From NCBI RefSeq assembly GCF_037975245.1, contig NC_092577.1, positions 21,512,898-21,576,897 of the forward strand: a stretch of 64,000 nt of DNA, read 5' to 3'. Below, one piece after another: positions 22,010 to 33,411 of this stretch (positions within the stretch are counted from its first letter, which is position 1; every line of letters starts with the position of its first letter). The notes under the pieces were generated by a model that did not search any database, was not told the DNA's origin, and saw only the letters and a list, made by a program, of their open reading frames with translations. The DNA is from Apostichopus japonicus (taxonomy: Eukaryota > Echinodermata > Holothuroidea > Aspidochirotida > Stichopodidae). A program made the translations under genes and the position numbers.

Positions 22010-22870
22010 CTGGTAGCATGAACAATGTGATAAATTTGCTGGCAAAACTTTGTTTTCATTCAACCTATCATATTTAAGGAGCCAATAATCAAGTTAAGAT
22101 AATTACAACTGTCCTTTAGAATTACTAGTCACATAAGCCAATGGATATTAACTAGAGACGAAATACCTCTGAAACTGATTACAGAGAAATTACAAAGAGA
22201 ACTCATCACTGATTAACTAGTAAAAGTAGCAACATCCATACAATCAGCATAAGAAGAAAGAAATGAAAAGCAAGATAAAAACAACAAAATGAATGTTTAT
22301 ATAGATCATTACAATAGAGATTCAGCCACTACAACCGCTACACTGCCTGTATGAGCAAGATGAACTATTAAATTGGTTTGGGATCTTTGATATGCCACAT
22401 CTATCTCACTGAATGGGAATAATTTCCTTTCACCATCTTTACCTGAGTTTATAGTTTTGTACCATTTGTTAACTTGTTATATTGTCAGTTATTACATGCA
22501 TGTTCAAGAGTAATTCTTGTTATTTGTAACCTATGATTACATGTTGTGAAATGAACTTCATGTGGTTAAACTTGTTGGCAAAGACTTTATTTTCTTTTAA
22601 TCTATCATATATAAAGGTAGGAAAATGACAACAGTCCTTTACAAGAGAAATGAAATAGCTATCAAACTGATTACAGAGTAATTACAACTAGAATTAATGG
22701 CTGATTAATTAGCAAAAGAACAAAGAAAAGAAGAAGCAAGATGAAAACAACTGAATAAGGGTGTATATAAACATCATTAAAACAGAGATTGTGCCAGTAC
22801 CTGACCACTACAGCTACTGACTTGGCTGCATGAGAAATAAATGAAGATCAATAAATGAAGAACAGATAAA
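22010..22870. repeat. Diverged ~540-bp direct duplication
   Basis: 22025-22380 and 22565-22855 share ordered blocks: TGGCAAAACTTT/TGGCAAAGACTTT, CCTATCATAT/TCTATCATAT, ACTGATTACAGAG...ATTACAA, and a GCTACA/CACTGCC or CAGCTACTGACTTGGCTGCA ending. No open frame of note. Confidence 0.6.
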
Positions 22871-22874
22871 GTAG

Positions 22875-23188
22875 TTAGGTAAGCTTAACCAGTGGCTTCT
22901 TCACTTCCACGATTTCTGTGCCCTTAACCTTAATAGTAAAAAGCCCAGGCAGGGAACACATGAGTCTATCCTTCAAAGGTTTGATGTAATTAGAACCATC
23001 AGCAACTGTCTCACCATCAAGTTGGCATCACAATTGGTAGTCATTTTCTCTTTCTTCAAATGCAAGAAGGGTGAGAGGTTTTCTGGAAGAATCAACAAGG
23101 AGAAAGGTGTTAGTAAGGTCCAAAAAGTTATGAGATTCCTTGACTTTTAAGGTGAATGTGCAACTGTTGCATGTGAGAAGATGAAATA
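22875..23188 (-). pseudogene. C-terminal fragment of unknown protein, possibly RPA-like
   Basis: The minus strand has protein-like text ending at a TAA (22877-22875). It starts LLTCNSCTFTLKVKESHNF (a CxxC knuckle), continues through a KPLTLLAFEERENDYQL stretch, has one in-frame TGA, and ends with DGETVADGSNYIKPLKDRL and LFTIKVKGTEIVEVKKP. The even spread of charged and hydrophobic residues suggests real former coding. Its neighbour at 23420-23650 looks like an OB-fold exon, and single-stranded DNA-binding RPA-like genes are known companions of some Helitrons, so both may belong to one gene of Helentron copy A. The codon phase between the two pieces does not match as I place the splice sites. 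I do not recognise this piece on its own. Confidence 0.35.
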
Positions 23189-23203
23189 ATATTTACATGA
23201 TTT

Positions 23204-23391
23204 CGCTTCTCGGCCTTTTGGCTAAGATCATGTGTAGTATCTGTTCTTTTAGGGAATGGTGATACACACCTGACGATGATCACACAGTCACAGTCCCGAT
23301 GCAAGGGGACTGGGGCTGAGAGCGGATCAGTCGTTTGGTAGTTTGGTTTTCGTGCCCAGGTTCTTTCCTGGGTGACTTTTTCTTAAAAAGT
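23204..23391 (+). repeat. SINE with a U2 snRNA-derived head, copy 2, with target duplication
   Basis: Starts CGCTTCTCGGCCTTTTGGCT and keeps U2-like sequence to about 23249, including GTGTAGTATCTGTTCTT. The body and the 3' CCAGG...CCTGG hairpin match copy 1 at 6069-6260. It is flanked by a perfect 16-bp direct repeat ATATTTACATGATTTC (23189-23204 and 23392-23407; the last base may be shared with the element), which proves insertion by target-primed retrotransposition. It splits the interval between the two minus-strand coding fragments at 22875-23188 and 23420-23650. Confidence 0.9.
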
Positions 23392-23419
23392 ATATTTACA
23401 TGATTTCAATCAGGCTTAC

Positions 23420-23650
23420 CTTTATTTCAGTGCGTGAAGTTGTACACAGTTGTTTTTCTTTCATGTACTCTAGACTTTTCATGGTGAGAAAGTCTCCAGG
23501 CTGTATATCTTCTTCGGCAAACTTTCTCCATAATGCCACTTTAAATGGCGTCTTGTTTGTCTTCCATCACAATTGTTCTCCCCATCGTTTCGAAACCACG
23601 TGCTACAACTTGTCTCGGGCTTTCATAAAAAAAAACTGCTTGAAATCAAA
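23420..23650 (-). pseudogene. OB-fold-like exon, possibly RPA-like
   Basis: Minus-strand text includes PFKVALWRKFAEEDIQPGDF followed by LTMKSLEY and CTTSRTEIK, ending exactly at a splice donor AAG|GTAAGC (exon end 23420). The pattern of alternating strands with 'xVxLW..FA.....GD' resembles the OB folds of replication protein A. Upstream in the same frame there are two stops, so the piece is decayed. RPA-like proteins accompany some Helitrons, and Helentron copy A lies just upstream on the same strand (25750-28880). Family assignment is from motif memory and not secure. Confidence 0.38.
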
Positions 23651-25351
23651 TTGAAAACCAGTCCTTCATAATGGATCGTTTTTAATTCAGTCAAATTCCT
23701 GGCTCTGTTTGCAATTTAGTTTGAATGAAATGTGTTACATTTCAGTTAGTCTAATGTTTTAATATCCACTTAAGAAGCTAAGTGAGTTACGTCATGACAA
23801 TTTATGGCACATCAATCTTTTCCAACCCAGCATCAGACAGGTAGGTAGGTGAAGATACATCAGAAGTTATAATTTACCATATTTGAGGCCGATATATGTA
23901 CTACAATGTCCTTTTTCCTTGTTTAGACTGTAGAGCGTATAGATTGCGTATTCTCAATTTGCATAATACCTCATATGCAGGGAACATGAATTGAACACTG
24001 CTCTGTTATAGGCTATGGCTTGGGTTTTAAGCATAAAGCGCACACTGGATTGTGACGCTTATATGTACAGAAGCTACACATCTAAATCAAAGGCCACTGT
24101 TTGTTACATTTAAATTTTGCAAAGAAAGATAACCTTCTTAGAAAGTTTCAAGAACGGTCAGTCAGAAAAAAGAATTACTTCTTTCTGTCGAAGGATGATA
24201 TGTTACTGACAACTGTTAAAGGTCATTTCATGAAAATTATAGCAACAATTTGGCGGGTAAAGACCTCCAGAAAAGTACTTTTTGAAAACGTCCAACAATT
24301 AAAGCATGCTATAAGTGTTAGCCTATACAGACTACTTTTACGATTTCAGAAAGTGAACATGTTTCCTTTGTTTGGATCTTGGGAAGTAACAGGAAGTTGG
24401 CTAGGTCTTTTTATTGATACCTCATATCACTTTCTCCATATAACTTTTGAAGCATCAATTTTTAAGCAAAGAATTGCCATAATGGTTATGAAGGAAAGTA
24501 ATTTTTTTTTCTTTCAAATTGCAACCAATCCCAAATGGTAGTCATATTGTGGCATTAAATTGGTGACCCGGAGTAATTAGGATACAAGACTACACATGGG
24601 AAACACTTGAGAAACTATAATGCATATTATGAAAGAGCAAGGCCTGAATTGCACACCAGCCACCAACTTTCTTCCACATTGAAACAAAATGTAATGCAGA
24701 TGACATTCCTATGACCCGTGCTGTGCTGAGAATTACAACCAGGTTTCATCTGAAAGCGACCTCCAGGAACAGAAGAGTTGTTTTCCACAATTTGATTTCT
24801 GTTGGCCCGCAAAAGACCTTTCACCTCCAACTAAGCAAAAGGGGCTTGAGATACTAAATGTAGCACATCTGCATGTATACCAAATATGGAATCAGTCGGA
24901 ATTTCGTTTCTTGATATATTGTATTTGTAAGGTTTTATACGCACTGACTCTTTTAATACCAAAATACTACCAACTCCACTAGAAACTGTATGTACGAGAT
25001 AGAATAAGCATTTGACATGATTTTCATAAAAAATCCTTTCTGAGAGTGACACATCTGTGATTGAAAAGATTATACTTTAGCATAAACTTCCTATCTTTTC
25101 CAATAAAATGTTCATTATTTTGTGATCCACAACACATCAAGGCAAAGTTGCTGAAAGACATATTTAAGTTTACAGGCAAGGCATTACTGATACAAACTGA
25201 CAGACTGCCTCTGTTAGTTTCTGTTCCCAGATCTGCTTGAGTTGTTGGGTACTATACCTACACAAGAACAATGAACTGAGTTTCATTTTCATTTCTTCCT
25301 GTCGATTGTTTCCTTAGTTATCTAAGGGTGACAGACATTGACATAGGTGCA
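23651..25351. other. No supported gene; one AGGTCA-family repeat fragment
   Basis: The open frames at 24101-24541, 24627-24830 and 24831-25052 have no motifs. The stretch near 24885-24960 (TTTCTTGATATATTG then TGTAAGG) is a diverged monomer of the repeat seen at 7850-8166. Confidence 0.5.
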
Positions 25352-25510
25352 TTAGCAACCACCACCTACAGTTTTTAATATTCCGGGATTAATCAGTATT
25401 TCATCATCGTCGTATCCATGTTCAAGTCTTCTCCTGGTTTCTGCAGGTCTTGTGGCTGGATCAGTGATAGTTCGTAAAGAGAAGTGTTGCTGCTTTAAAA
25501 TTCTGATCAA
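25352..25510 (-). CDS. Short unidentified coding-like fragment
   Basis: The minus strand carries about 50 residues rich in charged residues (TITDPATRPAETRRRLEHGY then DDDEILINPGIL) ending at a stop near 25366. Composition is protein-like, unlike the AT-rich hydrophobic residues encoded just upstream. No family recognised; it could be a terminal exon or a captured fragment near Helentron copy A. Confidence 0.25.
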   Translation of the reverse strand: MIRILKQQHFSLRTITDPATRPAETRRRLEHGYDDDEILINPGILKTVGGGC

Positions 25511-25749
25511 CTGCAATACCAAAATATTTTTGATAACAAGTAAGAAATGTTTTACTTTCCAGAATAGAACATAAAAGATTAGTAGAATATATGAAAAGGA
25601 ACATGTTGTGGAAATAACTACACAAATCATTATCACACAAAGTAGGTGTACCTATCTGAAAATCAGACAATTTGCAATCTCCTGATAAAATACACGTGCT
25701 GCAAAAGTAACTACAATTGATGTGGGATGATGTGACATTTAGTATCATG

Positions 25750-26492
25750 TCAGGTTTTGTGACAAGCACTCATCTGCTTTAATGTTACCCATACTGCCAT
25801 GTGGTCACTGAAGAAGCTTTCGTGGACTCCAGTTGATACTATATCTGTTTGTGGTATGTTAACTTATATGCGATCAAGAGATGAATCGTAGTCTGTGGTT
25901 ATACCATTAACAATTTCTTCAAACTGTTTGTTTTCATCAGCGATAATAGCTTGTTTTTATCTTCACTGTCAACCAAGAGATCTACATTAAATTTACCAAT
26001 GGAAACTGTTCGGATAGGCTTCATAAAGGTGAACAAGAACATTAAAGTTTAGAAATTGATGTATGGAAAGGTTGGTGACCGATAAATGGTAATGACTTGT
26101 AGAGTACCACTTACTGTGTTTGCTGGTGTTGCTGTTATTTCAACATTGTTATAGTTCAGTGATTGTTGTTTGGTTGCTATGATGTCATCATTTGTGTAGA
26201 TTGCTGTCCCATGTGGTGAGTGTGATGCAGAGGTACAAGGTGGGAAGTTCAGGAATACATTGTATCCATCTATATGCAGTTGTTTTGTATTTGTTGTGCT
26301 GGATGAGTGACATTCTGTGAAGATAAGAATATCAGCTGAGAGCAGAATGCCATCACTCTTGATGTCTATCATGTGTTTTCTTAAGGACCTTACATTCTGA
26401 GGTATGATAGTTGTACTGTTCTCAGTAGACTTGATTGATGGTACACACATGTTCATAGCCCTCTCAGTCCGCAACAGTTGCATTTCTTCCAC
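25750..26492 (-). pseudogene. Helentron copy A endonuclease (EEP/APE-like) domain
   Basis: The first 147 residues (26492-26049) contain IIPQNVRSLRKHMIDI, ILIFTECHSS with the metal-binding Glu, and SPHGTAIYTNDDI. After a frameshift the text continues as FNVDLLVDSEDKN (the GDFN region, here with altered first residues) and DYDSSLDRI, a stop, then STGVHESFFSDHMAVW with the conserved SDH near 25790. The protein would end at 25750. It matches the EEP part of copy B step by step. The domain is an Mg-dependent nuclease related to those of LINEs. At least one stop and one frameshift make it inactive. Confidence 0.8.
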
Positions 26493-26516
26493 AACATTTT
26501 GATGGACATTAATTTG

Positions 26517-27620
26517 TCACCTTGGCATCTGTGTACAGTTTTTAGCTGCAGCTGGTCTCAATGGGAACTGTTTACGTACAATTTCTGCATTCTTTGAACG
26601 GCCAGTTCTAAATTGTCGAGCAATTGGTGTTATTAGGGTCCAAGTTGAAAGTATGTTAGGATTAAAAGGGTATCTTTTAGATTGGCGATGAGCCTTTCCG
26701 ATACTGGAGTCATCAAACTGTATCCAAACTTTGTGAACTTCATTAGCCTGTGTTCTTTGAATGTACTTCACAATACCTGAAGCACCATTCATTAATCCAT
26801 CATAAACAGCTACATTAAGACACAAGTCAATCCTTTGTCCAACTCCAAGATGTAATATATGGTGTAAGCCCATGGTTTTCTGGGGATTCTTTGGTATTTG
26901 CGGAAGAATTGTCTCCTTGACTTTTTGGCTGACAACACCAGTGACAACATCAAAAGATGGAATCTCAAACTTCATTGTATCTAGTATGTCGAGCATTCTG
27001 TTGTTATGTGCATTCACTTGATGATTTGTTAGCATTTTTGGGCACATTATGAGAAGGAACTTTTCTGGAATCTACAACAAATAAGTCCTCATCAGTTTGA
27101 TTTCCTTGTCTGAGTCGATTGTCTCATGATTTCAGTCAAACAGAGGTTTTAGTTGGAAAAGTTCACCAACAGCAATTACACTGACACCACCAAAAACTGC
27201 CTTCGAACCCATTATTTGTTGCAGTCTTTGATCAATGTACCTGAACATGCCATTTCCAACCATAATTTACATCAATGAACATAACTTTCAAGCTATGATA
27301 AATCACTTGCAAGGAATATAACTTATCAGCTGTTAATGCTTTGTAATGAAACCCTTGGCTAGCTGGGATTCGAAGTGCACTGTGAATTGTCATGCCTTTT
27401 ATTCCATAGGCAGCTTTACCTGTTGGTGCCATGGGAAGTATATGGATGTCGTCAGGGTCATATACTGAGGGTCATATACCAGTTGAGTAGTATCTTAACA
27501 GTGCGTTGTACAATGCCTTCAAAACTTGCGACTTATCAACACCGGCACCACCAGTGACAAAAGTGTACAAAGGTTCATGTTATAATTGACACCAATGCAG
27601 GACATGATTGAAGAACACTT
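26517..27620 (-). pseudogene. Helentron copy A Pif1-like helicase domain
   Basis: The 5' part (near 27600-27230) holds a damaged Walker A region (VTGGAGV with K-S in another frame), MAPTGKAAYGIKGMTIHSAL, and a degenerate Walker B (FIDVNY instead of FIDEIS). The 3' part (27047-26517) is open for 176 residues and includes DGLMNGASGIV and KQFPLRPAAAK. This copy keeps a 63-residue segment after DGL that copy B has lost. Frameshifts separate the blocks and the last motif (HRCQG) is truncated at the stop near 26517. In intact relatives this domain unwinds DNA during rolling-circle transposition. Confidence 0.8.
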
Positions 27621-28880
27621 GTTGCTTTGCATTGAGGCTGTTAACCAGCGAGTTATAGTCATCATCTGGCCTGCGAGGCTTGAGTAACTCCTCTGTGGTG
27701 ACAATGTCATACATTTCTTGAGGACCACTTTCTACAGCTGTTTTTTCTTTCTCAACTCTGTCTTGCTGATTCATAGGTTCTGTATTGGGTGCAATGTCAT
27801 TTGGCAGGTCTTCATCTGCATTCTCAATAGTTTCTATAGCACTTTCAATAGCATCACTATTGTGATTGTACTCTGCTTCTTTCTTGGTAACTTCCAAATG
27901 ATCCAAGAATATCAGATTCGGACCGCCATGGCACAAACAACATCAGCTGCTCTCTACAGAACATTTCAACATCCTTACTTTTCTTGAAGCGAACATATCT
28001 GATAATCTTTGCTTTGTTTCTCTTCTTAAAAGGTTAATGCACCCATGGTTAAAACCCTCGCTTTCTGAATCATCATTCACAGCTTGTGTCAGTCTACATT
28101 TCTTCAATAAAAGAGGATCATCTTCATTTTGTGGTTCACTGTCATCTAGAGTTCCTCTATCTCTACTTTTATTTCCTGAGACATCAAACCAAGCTGTAAA
28201 GTCTGTAGAGTCGTGAGGAAGTTCTTGAATATACTTTAATGGTTTAAGAAGCACAGTTCGCTCTTCGGGTGGTGAAGTGTTGATGAACACAAACTGACGA
28301 GTAGCCTTCCTAAGTGGCATCTGCAGAACTAAATACACAGCCTCTTGGGCACCAAGTTCAACGTGATTCAAGAACTTATTTCCAATATGTCTGACACGTT
28401 TGATATCCAGGTTGCCATCTTTTGCTTCTTTTGTAGCTCTCTGCTTGATACTTACTAATATAAGATACAATGTACATTGCACAAGCATATGGATCAAGTA
28501 CATACTGGATGTCCATGTTTGCCTTCAATGTTTCTAGCAAGGATTTGTTGTAAGCATTCACTCTGATTTCACTAGGTGGCCTCTTAAGAGTTTGTATTTG
28601 TACAAACAATCAAGTGGTTCATTCTCATCAGATGGGTTGCTGTCTGTTCTTTCTGAAAGTCTTAGCATGTGTGTCTGTGCCATAATGAGGTGCACCTTTT
28701 ATCCAGACCAACATGTTGCTGGAACTCAACTCTGTGGAAAGAATGTATGATATCTCCAACTGGGTGGTACGAACTTTGCATGATATCAGTGATTAATCTA
28801 CGAACAGAATAATCAAAATGCCTGGAACAAGTTACAGTGTAGAGACCGAGTGGAAAAAATAGTAACCAATCAAAACTTTT
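27621..28880 (-). pseudogene. Helentron copy A Rep domain, HUH motif deleted
   Basis: Starting near 28840 the minus strand reads TVTCSRHFDYSVRRLITDIM and FHRVEFQQ, which in copy B is followed by RGSPHIHMLVWV (the HUH-type metal site). Here the RGSPHIH bases are missing and the text jumps to MLVWIKGAPHYG, so the two catalytic histidines are gone. Further on it reads [15 protein letters not shown] (the tyrosine-pair region) and [20 protein letters not shown]. The linker to the helicase (27936-27580) is acidic and ends LNAKQQVFFNHVLHW. Several frameshifts occur. Confidence 0.8.
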
Positions 28881-29402
28881 AAATGCAGGGAGGTCCACCA
28901 TAGAATCAACTATAAAGAAAACAATACCTAAGGCATTCATACAGGACTAAGGTATTTACCTACAGGTAAGTAACAATGACCCTCTACTAGAATATATATA
29001 AGCATATATTCGATACTGGAGAGATTTTATGTCCCTTTTTTTCATTTTGCTGAAATTTCCATTCATCATACCCCTTTGCTTGTATTTCCCTTTTCAATGG
29101 TTGTGTCAATATACCATCAGATATCATTGATAGTTATTCAACCATACATTGGGTGGATGCGAAATTATGAGGGTTTTACTGCCAAAATTGGCCTAATTTT
29201 CGACACGAAAATGTGACATTATGAAAATGGCTGTAATTGAGATGCACTTTTCTTAGTTTTTCCCATGTTATTATGCATTTTCTATTCAAGTGAAAGCAGA
29301 GCTTCAATTACACTTGCAAATTTCAGTCACCCATGCTCATCAACTGCTGAAAAATAAAGATCTTCATCTATGTTAACTTACATATTTTTGCTGTCCTCCT
29401 GC
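28881..29402. other. No supported gene
   Basis: AT-rich spacer upstream of the truncated Helentron copy A. Confidence 0.4.
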
Positions 29403-29978
29403 ATCACATACGTTAACTGGTGGCAACTTTTCATGATTATAACCTAATTACACACTGCACAGTAGTGTACTAGGGATTGCAGGTCCCAGAAACTCACTAC
29501 TCATGCTGAGAATAGGTCTAATGGCATCTCAGAGGACAAATTCATTCAAAAATACATGTGAAAAAAACTTGTTATTGGTTGTTAAACTGTACAAATTGTT
29601 CGGTGTCCTCAACATAACGTACGTTAAATGGGCATTATTTCACTATCAACTGATAGTTTTGAATATCAAAACATTTCTAGCCTGCATAACATACGTTAAC
29701 TGTGAAAATCTATTGTAGGCCCATGTCAGGAATTCTGACAGAATATTCAACTCACTTAATATTTCACCATGTTTGAAATAGAATTAAACTATTTCCATCA
29801 TACAATGAGTCTAAAACATGGTTCTAGAACATCTGTTAACGTATGTGATGGTGTCTCATTTTTTGGTGTCTTCATAACATACGTTAACAATATGCACTTT
29901 GAATGTAAATTATTGAGAAGACTGAGAACTTCCATGCTATAACTCCAAATTCTTGTTGTGTTGTTAACGTATGTTATG
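29403..29978. repeat. Six dispersed copies of a CATAACATACGTTAAC motif
   Basis: The 16-mer CATAACATACGTTAAC or a close variant occurs at about 29403, 29613, 29685 and 29873 (plus) and at 29835 and 29963 (minus). Several copies are preceded by GTCCT or GTCTTC-like text. Spacing is irregular (about 38-210 bases), and the DNA between copies does not repeat, so this is not an ordinary tandem array. Confidence 0.8.
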
Positions 29979-30209
29979 CTGTCCTAAATGATCAGCCTCA
30001 TTAACTTACAATGGAATGTGATAAGAATTTCAATTTTTTTTTGTGTCATAAGATATCATTTGACAGAGAACCAGAACCAGAATCAGCACTCTAATAGATA
30101 ACTTTGTGTAATTCATTTTTGAACATGCATGTTCAAGTACTGTACATATCACTAATTAATGACTATGAGTGGAATGTACTGGCATGCAACACACGTGAAA
30201 GGGTTGAAT

Positions 30210-30525
30210 GGTGGTGACGTGAAAAGGACACGGACCCAAAGGCCAACAGAACCAAAACAACAAATCACTACAAACCTCACTCCAAATTTCATCCGGGGAA
30301 AGATTCCCGATAGTAGACGACAGGCTTGCGCCAGCGTCTACGAAAGGCAGTGTCGGGAAGCCGTCCATGGTCCGCCTCCATGCGCAACTTAATGTCACTT
30401 TACACAAGGGGGACGACAACCCCGTCCCTCCAGACGTCCCCATCGAAAATTAGGCAGCATCTGCTATTCCAGATGTGTCTCCTGATGATAGCGGCAAACA
30501 ACAACAGCAGATCCCTAACCCTAAT
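30210..30525 (-). pseudogene. Tx1-like LINE ORF2, C-terminal fragment (5'-truncated)
   Basis: The minus strand encodes RDLLLLFAAIIRRHIWNSRC then LIFDGDVWRD, and in another frame the SDI-LRMEAD-like and RRRWRKPVVYYRE segments. The same text, better kept, is at 35771-36140, and it aligns with the last ~110 residues of the ORF2 at 48705-52001 (VKKHIWRNRCNLVF, VKSDIRLQIEGDF). The piece ends near GTGACGTGAAAAGG at 30213-30226. Confidence 0.75.
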
Positions 30526-32224
30526 TAGGACCAATGTCCACTTTGAACATGATGGTCCCGAAGCCAACTTTTTTTTCGTCATTCTCACCCCCGGGACACC
30601 CTGGGGGGTCCGAATTTTTTTTTTAGGGGGTGCCAAATTTTGTTTTTTAATTGTCACTGTACACCCACCCACACTTCCGATCAGTTTAGGTCACATGACT
30701 TTTTATTACAGCCAAAAAATGTAAGTGATTTGGAATATTACCTTACTGTCTCATTTTTGAAAATTACTACCCCTAGGGTTAAGGTCGAAAATCGTAAATA
30801 TTTACCTTTGACCTCCAAATATCTTGTGGATGTTAAGGGTCAATAGGGAACTGACATATGCAAAGGCCAAGTATATGTCACTTCCGGTTCATGTGTTATA
30901 GGGGGTCAAAGGTCAAAACTGTCGTTCCTTCCAAAAAAGGTCAAAGATCGTGAGAATGACCGATTTCCACGAAACTTGCAACGATGACGTGTGAGGTCAC
31001 CTGAAATTTCGGCCATGAGGTCATCGGGTGAAAGGTCAATGACAGGTCAAACGGAACAGCAAAAATGGTCAAAAGTTTTTTTTTTACCTAAGGTCATACC
31101 AATCTAAGATGGCTGCCACTCAAAGTTAACCCAATCCCTAGGGTTAGCTACGGTTAGCATATTCGACTCCTGTGTGTACACGATATGGTTTTTCGGGACA
31201 CAAATTCGTGTCGTGATGTAACTCGATGCGTACTATCACGTGATTATCTTAAACTTCTTTGAAGTCGTTTACTTCCGGAATGAAAGCGCTTTAAAGTTTT
31301 ACCTAGGGGTCTGTCTCTGAGACGGGAGGAATGAGCTATCGACCTGTAACTCACACCGAAGTATCACTTGAGTTTATACAAAATAAGTTCCGATTTTGAC
31401 CCTTTTTTATTCTGACCGGAAGTGACGTCACAAAACTGGATAATCGATTGCGTTTTAAATAGCAGGAAAAATATGTCGAGACATGTTCTATTGATTCTGT
31501 GAATTTATAAAATTTTCATTAATGTTTGACAAAATGGCGGCCAAAATAAAATATTAATGAGAAAATACTATAAACAAATATCAAAAACATTCACAGAGCG
31601 AAAGCGGATCAAACGAGCTGCATATAATCTGTAATTATTAGTTTTAACTAAATCTGGAATTTCGAGCAAATTGGGTGAATTTTAATTTTTCGCCGAAAAT
31701 AGCGCCATCACCAATGACGTCAGAAATGAGAAAACTTGCAAAATACATAAATATTGTTCCCGATAGTTTCGGACATGCCGAATCCATTGGTGCTATTTTG
31801 GAAACTATCGAATGTTCCGTTGTTGAGATATGGGTACAGATGAGTCGAAAAGTGGGTCGATGTGACGTCACGCTACATCAAAATCGGGCATCCGGTGGGA
31901 ACGGGACATCCGGTGATAAAAGGTCACAGATAGGGCTGAAGGTGGCAAAACAGCTACTCAAATGTTGACGTCGGCGCTTGCGTCCTTGTTTAGGGTTATC
32001 ATAGCTACTACCGTTGAAAAACACCTATTTTTTGGGGGACCTCAAAAACGTATAGACTGTACCCCCTTCCCGAAAATTAATGCTACCGTATGAGTTGTCT
32101 ACACGTAGCTACGACTCTCCTCTCCCTTTCCCCAACGTAGTAACACTAATTATTATGACCGTTTTAGGTTTTTTTCAAAATTACCACCCCGGGGAAGTAA
32201 CGCACCTACAAGTTTCATCTTATT
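30526..32224. other. Non-coding; scattered AGGTCA units
   Basis: 30770-31090 carries several GGTCAAAGGTCAA-like strings and unequal spacings. 31100-32200 contains GTGACGTCA and AAGATGGC strings but no recognised element or open frame with motifs. Confidence 0.45.
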
Positions 32225-32400
32225 TCGGACAGGTGACACCCTAGCGGTGGTACTATTGATTTTATCCGTGGAACCCCACTTGATCGGCTCCGATTTTCCA
32301 AGATAGCGGCAGATGATGGTCATGGCATGTTGCTTGGGCAACCCATTTCCAAGATGGCGGCCAACATCTAAGATGGCCGCCTGGAAAAAAAGGAAATTTC
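32225..32400 (-). repeat. AAGATGGCGGC-rich repeat, inverted relative to 33412-33770
   Basis: Shares with 33730-33770 in reverse complement a CCGATTTTCCAAGAT...GATTTTATCCGTGGAACC block, and both have repeated CCAAGATGGCGGCC cores. Confidence 0.75.
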
Positions 32401-32811
32401 ATATATATTCATTCCCCAGACCCCCTGTGCCCTTTACTGATCGGGACCATCAGACCTTCCGTCCTCAAACGTGTAAATGAAACCGGGCTAGCACCCTCAC
32501 TATATGTTATGGCTGGTTTTCTAATTATGTCACTTTGGCTCAGGAAGCCGCTTATGACTTATTTGGGAACTTTGAGGTGTGATCGACCGTGGATAGACAC
32601 TGTCGCAAAGCCCGTTATTATATGGGAGTTACGAGTGTCATGTAAGACTGATTACATTGAGTCAACTATATAATAGGGTAACTTCAGGGAAAACCGACCA
32701 GATGTGAATACCGACTCATTGGGAGATTTTGTACGATTGTGCAGCCTTCATAAACACAAATTCTGCGAACAACACATGCTAAAGTCAGGTCACTAGTCAT
32801 CTGAGTTATTT

Positions 32812-33405
32812 AGGTCGTTCTTTTCGAACCTGTACTCCAGGGCTGCTGATAGCGAGGATCTCCAGGAAGAATTGTTGTCTGGTATAGATAAGGCCCCCCC
32901 CCCTCATAGTAAAGACGATAGCTTGGGTTCGAATCTCTCCGTTGTTGAGCTCTGGACAGCGGTAGCAGCGATGAAGAAGGGAAAGTCCCCCGGTCCCGAT
33001 GGCCTCCCTGCTGAGTTCTATAGGACCTTCTGGGAGGTTCTCAGTGGGGACTTGAGAGACGTGTTCGCTACCTCTTTCCAGTTGAACTACATAAGGCCAA
33101 ACACAGCGGGTTGGAAATATTGTTCTCCTCACAAAGTCGGGAGACCCTTTGGACCCGAATATGCGTCCAATAACGCTGTCAACTGTGGACTAAAAAATCC
33201 TGGCCAAAGCATTAGGAAATCGCTTAGCGGATGTGATGCCGGATATTGTAGGTCCTCTCCGGACTTGTGCTGTGCGAGGCAAGTGTATTCAACATAACCT
33301 CTGCTTGATGAGAGACTTGATCGAGTTTGTTAAAGTTCGTGATTTGCCATGTGCACTGGTCTCCTTGGACCAGGAGGCCTTTGACATGGTACATCCTTCG
33401 GACTG
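32812..33405 (+). pseudogene. Tx1-like LINE reverse transcriptase fragment
   Basis: The frame reads FFSNLYSRAADSEDLQEELL, then LSVVELWTAVAAMKKGKSPG, DGLPAEFYRTFWEVL, and after frameshifts IQHNLCLMRDLIEF and LPCALVSLDQEAFDMV. These align in order with residues ~400-590 of the ORF2 at 48705-52001, so this is the RT fingers and start of the palm. It stops abruptly at ~33405 before the YADD motif and is followed by the AAGATGGCGGC repeat. Frameshifts and loss of the flanks make it dead. Confidence 0.8.
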
Positions 33406-33411
33406 AAGTGA

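Larger units (their letters stand above)
25750..28880 (-). mobile_element. Helentron-type Helitron, copy A, 5'-truncated and decayed
   Basis: On the minus strand the order is Rep (C-terminal part), Pif1-type helicase, then endonuclease, the same order as copy B at 52-57.7 kb and about 60-70 percent similar by eye in aligned motifs. Many frameshifts and stops interrupt it. No OTU or DUF6570-like part is present on this side; similarity begins within Rep at about 28840. Helitrons move by rolling-circle replication using an HUH nuclease fused to a helicase; the OTU and endonuclease additions mark the Helentron (Helitron2-like) branch. Confidence 0.85.

Noticed and set aside
24101-24541. 146-residue ORF
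   Set aside because: AT-driven composition, no motif, ends in a T-run encoding Phe residues.
24831-25052. 73-residue ORF on the minus strand
   Set aside because: Overlaps a diverged AGGTCA-family repeat monomer.
29403-29978. CRISPR-like array
   Set aside because: The motif occurs in both orientations at irregular spacing in a eukaryotic context with no cas genes.
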